Of a DNA stretch of 64,000 nt, positions 58,344-64,000 are shown piece after piece. The first letter of the stretch is position 1. Every line of letters begins with the position of its first letter. This DNA comes from Uliginosibacterium paludis. GTDB taxonomy: Bacteria > Pseudomonadota > Gammaproteobacteria > Burkholderiales > Rhodocyclaceae. The DNA lies in the NCBI RefSeq assembly GCF_039631355.1, contig NZ_JBDIVF010000005.1:124001-188000 (forward strand), in the 5' to 3' direction. The notes under the pieces are model-generated. The model saw only the letters and a list, made by a program, of their open reading frames with translations. It ran no database searches and was not told the DNA's origin. Position numbers and translations under genes: made by a program.

Positions 58344-59672
58344 CTAGTCGAGCCGGCTGAAGTCGATATCGACCGTGGTGTAGCGTGGCGCCTCCGGCGC
58401 CGGATCGTTACCGCGGGCGAGCAGGCGCCATACGCTGACCATGCCCTTGCCCTTCAGGCGAAGGGTGACCGGATCTTCGAAAATGAAGCGGTATTTGAGC
58501 TTCGCAAAGGTTCTTGAATCGCACTGGATCAACCCTGGCGGGCACTCGGAGCTGATCCTGCTGGCGAGATTGACCGCGTCGCCCCATAGGTCGTAAATGA
58601 ACTTCCGGCGACCAACGACACCTGCTACAACGGGCCCGCAGCAGATTCCGATCCGCAACTGCAGGCCGCGCTCGGCCGCTGTTGCGTCTTCAGAGATCCA
58701 GCGGCGCATTTCAAGCGCCAGTTCTGCCATCGCCGCGCAACTGTCCCCGGGGGCTTCACTGAGTCCGCCCGCGACCATGTAGGCATCGCCAATCGTCTTG
58801 ATCTTTTCCAGGCCGGTGGCTTCGACGAGATCGTCGAACTTGCTGAAGACGTGATTGAGGATGCGAAAGATCTCGACGGGAGGAAGATCGGAGGCCATGC
58901 CGGTGAAATTCACGATGTCGGCAAACATCACGACGGCTTCGGGACAGCCATCTACGATGGTGTCATCCGAGGCTCTGAGCCGGTCGGCAATCGGGGCGGG
59001 CAGGATGTTGAGCAGAAGGCGCTCGGAGCGCGCCTGCTCATTGGCCAGTTTGGCATGCGCCTGCTCCAGGAGGTGCTGGGCTCGTGAGCGCTCACGGGCG
59101 GAAAAGCGCAGGCACTGGAATACGACCGCTGAAAGGGTTGCGAAGTTGAGCGTGAAGAACAGCACGCCGACTTCACGGGAAATCGTCGCCTGAGTCAGGC
59201 CCACGCCCGGGAGCAGATAGTCGGCGACGCCGGTCAGCACCACCAGGATCAGGTAGGCAACGAACCAGGGGGCTGATTCGCGCATGCCCAGACACAGAAG
59301 TGCCGTAATCGGCGCAAGCATGCCCCACAGGATCAGGCCGGAAGCGGTAACGAAATCCCCCAGGGCCCACTGCGCGATGCATGGAAAGATCAGCAGCGTG
59401 CTGATGAGGATGTTGCGATAGAGCACGAAATTCCGCCACTGCGCATAAGCGAGCATGTTCAGTGCAATCACGCACTGAGCCAGCAGGGGAATGAAGGCAG
59501 GAAGATCCGTGCCGGTGAGCCAGTAGGTGAGCAGCCAGACGCCTGCTGCGATACTGAACAATCCCCCCAGAAGTGCAAGCAGGCGTTTCTGCATGCGCAA
59601 CTCGTCGCTGTCCCCGGCGTCGATGCCGGAGGTGCGGAGGCGATGGTAGAGGTGCAGGAGGTGCAGGCGCAT
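58344..59672 (-). CDS. Membrane-bound class III adenylate cyclase
   Basis: This 442-residue protein has about six membrane segments (residues about 30-210), a short signalling helix ending ERLLLNILPAPIADRL, and a class III catalytic domain. The metal aspartates are in FADIVNFTG and IGDAYMVAGG. The substrate residues Lys (EKIKTIGD) and Asp (YDLWGDAVN) predict ATP over GTP, so the product should be cyclic AMP. ATG 59672 (MRLHLLHLYHRL) is chosen; upstream sequence in that frame is composition-shifted and overlaps the pseudopilin gene. It sits between two pilin-like genes. Confidence 0.92.
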   Translation of the reverse strand: MRLHLLHLYHRLRTSGIDAGDSDELRMQKRLLALLGGLFSIAAGVWLLTYWLTGTDLPAFIPLLAQCVIALNMLAYAQWRNFVLYRNILISTLLIFPCIAQWALGDFVTASGLILWGMLAPITALLCLGMRESAPWFVAYLILVVLTGVADYLLPGVGLTQATISREVGVLFFTLNFATLSAVVFQCLRFSARERSRAQHLLEQAHAKLANEQARSERLLLNILPAPIADRLRASDDTIVDGCPEAVVMFADIVNFTGMASDLPPVEIFRILNHVFSKFDDLVEATGLEKIKTIGDAYMVAGGLSEAPGDSCAAMAELALEMRRWISEDATAAERGLQLRIGICCGPVVAGVVGRRKFIYDLWGDAVNLASRISSECPPGLIQCDSRTFAKLKYRFIFEDPVTLRLKGKGMVSVWRLLARGNDPAPEAPRYTTVDIDFSRLD

Positions 59673-59691
59673 CTTGGCGGGAATTCTATCC

Positions 59692-60303
59692 CTAGAGTGT
59701 CCTGCCGGCTTCAAGCATTCTGCCGAGCAAGACGAAACGGGACAGCCAGACGACCTGGTCGTCGTTGTCCGGCGTTTCGGCATGCAGTCGGAATGGCGAT
59801 TCGCTCGCCGCGCCCTGTTTCCCGTCAGCACCGCTGGACCACAGGGCCAATACAACCGACTCCGCATTGGCCAGTGTGTTCGAGCTGCTGCCGGCCTGTA
59901 TTTCAATGCCCCCGGTGCTCTTTAGCGTGATGGTCCGATCCGCCAGAAAATTCGAATGGACGCTGTAATAAAGCGCGTTTCCCCAGGGATCGCGTTCGGG
60001 CAATGCGAGAAGATGCCACGGGAGCCGGCCACTGATCGGGCCCGATCCACTGCAGGAGTCCGGCTCGCCGTCACCGTTTGTGTCCGGACAGGGCAGATGT
60101 CCGCTGATGGCGGCGTGGTTGAGCAGGGCTTCGCGGGCGTCGGCGAGCATGCTGTGCGCTTCCAGCAGACGGCTGCGTTCTGTCTGGAGTCGCAATGCGG
60201 AGAGGGCTCCGGTGCCGAGTATCGTGAGAATGACGAGCACGATGCCGAGTTCCAGCAGCGAGAAACCGGCATTGCGTTTTATCGGAGTACCTGTTCGTTG
60301 CAT
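59692..60303 (-). CDS. Pseudopilin-like protein with an LPWHLLALP motif
   Basis: This 203-residue protein has a class III prepilin signal after a longer leader (MQRTGTPIKRNAGFSLLELG, cleavage before Phe with Glu at +5) and a hydrophobic helix. The mature part contains HLPCPDTNGDG and RLPWHLLALPERDPWGNALY, the second of which recurs in the next gene upstream. The start ATG 60303 is preferred; the frame further upstream overlaps that gene. No exact family is recognised beyond the pilin N-terminus. Confidence 0.82.
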   Translation of the reverse strand: MQRTGTPIKRNAGFSLLELGIVLVILTILGTGALSALRLQTERSRLLEAHSMLADAREALLNHAAISGHLPCPDTNGDGEPDSCSGSGPISGRLPWHLLALPERDPWGNALYYSVHSNFLADRTITLKSTGGIEIQAGSSSNTLANAESVVLALWSSGADGKQGAASESPFRLHAETPDNDDQVVWLSRFVLLGRMLEAGRTL

Positions 60304-61367
60304 AGGATCTGACCTGTATCGAGGCCGAGCGCGCAGCGATAGTCTGCGTGAGTGACAGTCAAGATCGGCGCATCCGGACTGATGTGGAGATGTGCGTACC
60401 AGTCGTTGAAGCAAAGCCAGCTGACCGGTCGCTTGTAATCCGTCGATGCACTGTCCGGACTGACGCCCGGGCAGCTTCCGGTATAAACGAGGTGCTCAGC
60501 CGCAGTACCGGCCAGCAGGGCGTCAAAAGCCGCACGGCCCGGGCAAGTCCCGGTTCCCGAGATGAAATGACAGCGTACCTGGTCGAGCGAATCCGAGCCG
60601 GGGTGTTCTGCCAGGAAGGCGCGAATGGCTTGCCGCATCTGTTCCGGCGCAAAAGTTGCGAGTACTCGACGAAGGATCGGGCGCATCAGTTGCTCATGAA
60701 GCACGGGCAGAAGGATGTCGTTGGTCTGGCTCGAGACGGTGACATCCTGGAACGGCGCGCCGGGCAAGGCGTTGCTCCCTTCCAGAAACGACGTGGCATC
60801 ACCTTCTGCACATGAACCGGCATCTGGCAACCTGGAGCGCTGGCCGGCAAAGGGGCGTCCCGGCGCAATAAGGATCGCCGCGGCTGGCCGAGGCGGTCCG
60901 CCAGCGTGTGCGATGAACTCCAGAGGCGAAATGCTGGCCGGGTTGATCGCGTTGCCGCTTGAGCTGCTTCGCTGCGCAGTCGGGAGGTTGTTGCGGTGAA
61001 TACGGCTGGTGGCATACCACAGGCATTCGCCACCGATGTGAGCGGGAAGTGCCAGGAAGTGCCAGGGCAGGCGCCGCGCTGATTGTCCAGGATTGCCGGC
61101 ATAGCCCAGAGGACTTGATCTTCCATTGAGAACGTATTCGCCGGACGGGGCGGGCAGGGTGCCTGGTGTGTTGTCTTCGATGAGCCCGTGGGCAATCAGC
61201 GCCAGCTGAGCGTCCCGCAGTCCGCGCAGGACGGCCCGTTGCTCTCTGGCATCCACGCGATAGCCGGTCTTCTGATTCAAGGTCCAGACCAGCCAGCCGG
61301 ACGCTGCCGTAACGAGCAGGATCAGGGCGGCGAGCAGTATGAATCCGTCATTTCTCGCGCATTTCAT
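60279..61367 (-). CDS. Large minor-pseudopilin-like protein (GspK/PilX-like topology)
   Basis: This 362-residue protein starts MKCARNDGFILLAALILLVT, a short basic leader then a hydrophobic segment as in GspK or PilX, but without the standard Glu5. The mature chain has RRLPWHFLALPAHIGGECLW, related to the LPWHLLALP motif of the neighbour, and at least six cysteines. Its 3' end overlaps the neighbour by 25 bases. A role at the tip of a pseudopilus is inference from context. It overlaps the upstream gene by four bases. Confidence 0.65.
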   Translation of the reverse strand: MKCARNDGFILLAALILLVTAASGWLVWTLNQKTGYRVDAREQRAVLRGLRDAQLALIAHGLIEDNTPGTLPAPSGEYVLNGRSSPLGYAGNPGQSARRLPWHFLALPAHIGGECLWYATSRIHRNNLPTAQRSSSSGNAINPASISPLEFIAHAGGPPRPAAAILIAPGRPFAGQRSRLPDAGSCAEGDATSFLEGSNALPGAPFQDVTVSSQTNDILLPVLHEQLMRPILRRVLATFAPEQMRQAIRAFLAEHPGSDSLDQVRCHFISGTGTCPGRAAFDALLAGTAAEHLVYTGSCPGVSPDSASTDYKRPVSWLCFNDWYAHLHISPDAPILTVTHADYRCALGLDTGQILCNEQVLR

Positions 61368-61747
61368 GGCAAACCGGCCTGCGCTTCTATCTCAATACTG
61401 TCACCCACGTGCAGTTCGATCCTTTGGCCGTTGGCCAGACTGATCCGCAGTGCATTCCGGCCTACCGGGGTCAGCAGCCTGCTGTCTTCAACAAGTTGGC
61501 CATTGATCCATATGAGTGGCCGGACTCTGCCAGACCAGACCATGCCATCCAGCGACAGAACCTTGCGAACCGGAGAATGAGGTTTCGGCGCCCCGTGCTG
61601 ACGGACTCTGTCCAGCTCCGTGCGCTGCGCCACAGAGTGGAACAGCCTGCCCGGCAGGGGCGGCGCCCCGGTCTCGGTCAGACTGAACGCCGATAGCAGC
61701 GGCGCACAGGCAATCATCAGTACAAGGGAAGGTCTGACCGAGCTCAC
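61364..61747 (-). CDS. Small secreted MshK/GspB-like protein
   Basis: This 127-residue protein has an N-terminal signal-like hydrophobic segment (PSLVLMIACAPLLSAFSLTE). A compact C-terminal domain follows with VLSLDGMVWSGRVRPLIWIN, GQLVEDSRLL and the later VGDSIEIEAQ. The region recalls the MshK and GspB/GspC-type domain in which a short beta segment carries INGxxV. The call rests on this pattern and on gene order after MshI- and MshJ-like genes. Confidence 0.6.
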   Translation of the reverse strand: MSSVRPSLVLMIACAPLLSAFSLTETGAPPLPGRLFHSVAQRTELDRVRQHGAPKPHSPVRKVLSLDGMVWSGRVRPLIWINGQLVEDSRLLTPVGRNALRISLANGQRIELHVGDSIEIEAQAGLP

Positions 61748-62352
61748 TGCCGTTCTCCGGGCACCGGGCGCGAGAGCGTGAGCCAGTCAAGCTCGCAGCG
61801 AGCCCGGAGGGTGTAGGGCGAGGGCAGCCGCCCGCTTTCTCCGCGATCCATACGACAGTTTCTTGGTGAGAGCAGCGCACCGTGAATGGACGAAAGCCTG
61901 GCGAGAATGTTCAGCAGATCCTGTTCATGCATGAGCGTCAGTTCGACGGTCATTACGCTGCGCATCAGTCGGAGCGCATCAGGTCCTTTCAGGCGCTCCA
62001 GTTCGGTTTGAGGGCTCAGGGATATCTCGGGCGGAGGCAGTTTGAGTGCTTGCGCCGCTGCGTTCAGTTGCCTGGTCCAGTCTTGCCGATGTTCCGGTTC
62101 GAAAAGACCACGCGCTGTCATGGCGGCGTAAGCGTCTGCGCCCGCTCGGAGCTGGTTTTCTTCATTCCTGAAATCACGAAGCTTCTCCTGCAGTTGTTCC
62201 GTGCTCCGGATGAGCTGAGCGAGTTGCTCGAGGGCGGTCTGATGTGTTGTCTTCAGGCTCGCAAAAAGAATCAGCGCGGCCGCAAGCAACGCCAGGGATG
62301 CGGGGGCGTGAAATCCGGAGCGCAATGAAAGCCAGGCGATGGAGTGTCTCAT
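61744..62352 (-). CDS. MshJ/PilO/GspM-like inner-membrane protein
   Basis: This 202-residue protein has one N-terminal membrane segment (PASLALLAAALILFASLKTT), a coiled coil (LEQLAQLIRSTEQLQEKLRD and on) and a ferredoxin-like C-terminal region. This is the PilO/GspM/MshJ layout. It shares a base with the start of the upstream MshI-like gene's end and overlaps the next gene by four bases. Position, not sequence identity, points to MshJ. Confidence 0.7.
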   Translation of the reverse strand: MRHSIAWLSLRSGFHAPASLALLAAALILFASLKTTHQTALEQLAQLIRSTEQLQEKLRDFRNEENQLRAGADAYAAMTARGLFEPEHRQDWTRQLNAAAQALKLPPPEISLSPQTELERLKGPDALRLMRSVMTVELTLMHEQDLLNILARLSSIHGALLSPRNCRMDRGESGRLPSPYTLRARCELDWLTLSRPVPGERQ

Positions 62353-63839
62353 CAGGACTCACGCTTTCCAGAGCTGTTCAGCCTCAGACTGAAGTGAAAA
62401 ATGTCTGGCTGATCGCTTCCCGAGAGGCTCATCTCGACGTCGGGAGGAGGTGGTATCTCAATGTCATTGAAGTCTCCGGCCCTGATGTCGGCATGGAGGT
62501 CCAGCATTCTGGATTGCGCCTCTGCAGGCGTTTTATGGTAGCGACCGGCAAGATAGGCATTCAGCTTCAGCTCGGTTTTCCGGCTGTCTGTCGTGAGAGC
62601 AGGGCTTTCTGAATGCCATTCGACTGATTCGGCTTCGATGTCCGGGAAGCGCTCCAGGCTTTGAGAAATCTGTGAGAGCAGTGCGCCGGGCAACTGGCGT
62701 TGTGCCGTGGCCGTATCCCAGAGCCTGCTGAAACCACGCAGGGTTTCCGCATCGGAAATCGTTGGCGGGAGCAGGGCCTCAAGCGCATGCAGATCAGACT
62801 CCTGATGCTGGCGGGCGGCGTTCAGGTCCGCCGCCTGTTGTCGGGCTTCATGGATTCGTGAGTGGAGATGAAAACTCGCTGCCAGGAGCGGTAGCGCCAG
62901 TATCAGGCAGCAGACGCTCAGCTTTCTCGAGAATTCGCGTGCCCGAGCATGCTTCCGGATGTCGGGCGGGGCGAGTTGAGGGCTGCGCTTTCTGCTGGCT
63001 GCAGCACGAACCAGGATTTCGCGGTCGATGCTTGAGGGAACCTCCACCGGAAGACCGGCCTGCGACGGCACGGTGTCGGGAAGCAGGTGACGCGTCTTCA
63101 GTAATGGATCGGCAGATAGTGTCGGCAACAGAGCACGAGCCGTCGCGGCATCCGTCAGCAACAGGACCGGCAAGGCGTCACCCCGCTCCAGAAGGCGCTT
63201 GCTCCAGAGGTACTGCAGGGTTTGCCGGATTTCCCTGTGGCAGTTCTCCGGCGAGGCGGTTGCCATGTCGTGCTGTTGCGGGATGAGTCGCGTGAAGCAG
63301 GGCTGATCCGAATTGAAGTAGATATGCCTTTGTCTTGAGCCATGGAGGCAGATCAGCAGTCCGTGCGGGGCCTGGATTTCTCCGAGCTTGAGGATCTGCT
63401 TGCACAGCAGCGCTGGCGTAAGCACTGCCGAAACTGCGATAGCCTCTTGCAGCATCAAACCGAGCCAGAGGTCGAGTGGCTCCGGATGAGGAATGCCTGT
63501 CAGGATGACACGGTGGTCCGTGAGTTTGGCGTTCTGGGCGCCGGCCACCACGGCTGTGGCGTAGCGGCTGTCGGGAAAGCACTGTGCAAGTTTCCGCGCA
63601 ACGAACGCCTCACGGTCCCGTCTGCCAAGCCGAGGAATGGACAGGTGCTCGAAGGATTCATCGGGCAGATCCGCGATCACGCAATGTGTGGCAGAGCGAT
63701 GGCGGCCAAGCCAGGCGCGCGCAGCGGCGACTCCGGACTCATTTCGCTCAAAATATGCGTGCGTGATGGTCCGGCTTTTGAGCAGGGTCCGGCATTCGAT
63801 GCCTTCCTGGGTGATCAGGTGAACACAGTGTCTCGCCAT
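62352..63839 (-). CDS. MshI-like protein (PilM/PilN-type fusion)
   Basis: This 495-residue protein has an N-terminal soluble region resembling the actin-like PilM/GspL fold (about 1-300). One membrane segment follows (LSVCCLILALPLLAASFHLH, near 308-327), then a periplasmic coiled coil and a PilN-like C-terminal domain. Length and domain order match MshI of MSHA-type pilus systems. It begins two bases after the end of a GspF-like gene. Confidence 0.72.
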   Translation of the reverse strand: MARHCVHLITQEGIECRTLLKSRTITHAYFERNESGVAAARAWLGRHRSATHCVIADLPDESFEHLSIPRLGRRDREAFVARKLAQCFPDSRYATAVVAGAQNAKLTDHRVILTGIPHPEPLDLWLGLMLQEAIAVSAVLTPALLCKQILKLGEIQAPHGLLICLHGSRQRHIYFNSDQPCFTRLIPQQHDMATASPENCHREIRQTLQYLWSKRLLERGDALPVLLLTDAATARALLPTLSADPLLKTRHLLPDTVPSQAGLPVEVPSSIDREILVRAAASRKRSPQLAPPDIRKHARAREFSRKLSVCCLILALPLLAASFHLHSRIHEARQQAADLNAARQHQESDLHALEALLPPTISDAETLRGFSRLWDTATAQRQLPGALLSQISQSLERFPDIEAESVEWHSESPALTTDSRKTELKLNAYLAGRYHKTPAEAQSRMLDLHADIRAGDFNDIEIPPPPDVEMSLSGSDQPDIFHFSLRLNSSGKRES

Positions 63840-63841
63840 GC

Positions 63842-64000
63842 TCAGATTTTCAGTCGTGTGATGATGTCATAGATGGGGCTGAGGATGGCCGAGGCTATCC
63901 AGAGCATCAGACCGCCGAGAAGCAGGATCAGGGCGGGCTCGATCCACGCCTGAAACGCTTCGAATGATTCGCGCACTTCCCGCTCGAAGAAATGGGCAGC
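63842..64000 (-). CDS. GspF/PilC/MshG-like inner-membrane platform protein, C-terminal end
   Basis: Only the last 52 residues are in the window; the rest lies beyond its right edge. They contain a final membrane segment and the family ending (WIEPALILLLGGLMLWIASA, then ILSPIYDIITRLKI), which is typical of type II secretion F and pilus platform proteins. It precedes the MshI-like gene by two bases, so the locus is one operon running from outside the window. Confidence 0.88.
   Translation of the reverse strand, partial: AAHFFEREVRESFEAFQAWIEPALILLLGGLMLWIASAILSPIYDIITRLKI

Noticed and set aside
1..64000. tRNA genes, CRISPR arrays, insertion sequences or prophage genes
   Set aside because: Scanning both strands for TPsiC-type motifs, spaced direct repeats, transposase-like or integrase-like proteins gave nothing I can support.

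Overview
The window is GC-rich, densely coded bacterial chromosome with betaproteobacterial gene order. Pointers are the dcw cluster from mraZ to ftsZ ending in a terminator with no lpxC after it, kdsD-kdsC-lptC-lptA, ispD-ispF, a phasin, a Neisseria/Burkholderia-type porin and ubiT/ubiV/ubiU. A Rhodocyclales-like organism fits best; this is inferred from gene content, not from a search. Pectin-degrading enzymes suggest use of plant polysaccharide, and the phasin suggests polyhydroxyalkanoate storage.

Layout. 1-7.3 kb: end of an exopolysaccharide locus (outer-membrane export protein, Wzc-type tyrosine autokinase, CpsB-type PHP phosphatase, a membrane-anchored repeat protein) followed by dTDP-rhamnose genes rfbB-rfbD-rfbA without rfbC. 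7.4-15.1 kb: a CHASE-PAS-GGDEF sensor, a lipoprotein pectin methylesterase, pyrC, a small lipoprotein, a YgjV-like membrane protein and an HD-GYP phosphodiesterase. 15.25-15.74 kb: RNase P RNA with an unusual insertion. 16.0-33.1 kb: the division and cell-wall cluster, 15 genes on one strand, led by MraZ operator repeats. 33.1-45.5 kb: ispD, ispF, thpR, an acyltransferase, a host-attachment-family protein, mtfA, relA, an Asr-like basic periplasmic protein beside a two-component system, truC, and a SPINDLY-type O-GlcNAc transferase with a companion protein. 45.5-48.9 kb: ubiT, ubiV and ubiU for oxygen-independent ubiquinone synthesis, with a GT9-like gene between them. 49.0-52.6 kb: oligogalacturonate lyase, a porin and a phasin. 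52.8-57.5 kb: lptA, lptC, kdsC and kdsD, divergent from a KefB-like antiporter. 57.6-64.0 kb: an MSHA/type II secretion-like pilus locus on the minus strand that contains a membrane adenylate cyclase gene and runs off the window.

Several genes work together. The BY-kinase and PHP phosphatase probably form a phosphorylation cycle controlling polymer export. The methylesterase, porin and oligogalacturonate lyase make a plausible path from methylated pectin to small uronates. The dcw cluster is translationally coupled through many four-base overlaps and is probably controlled by MraZ at its promoter. The features I would look at first are the tandem hairpin insertion in rnpB, the heptanucleotide repeat tract inside rfbD, the paired LacI/GntR-like operators before the pectinesterase, the helically phased TCAG repeats before the Asr-like gene, and the pilus-like locus with its two related LPWH-motif proteins.
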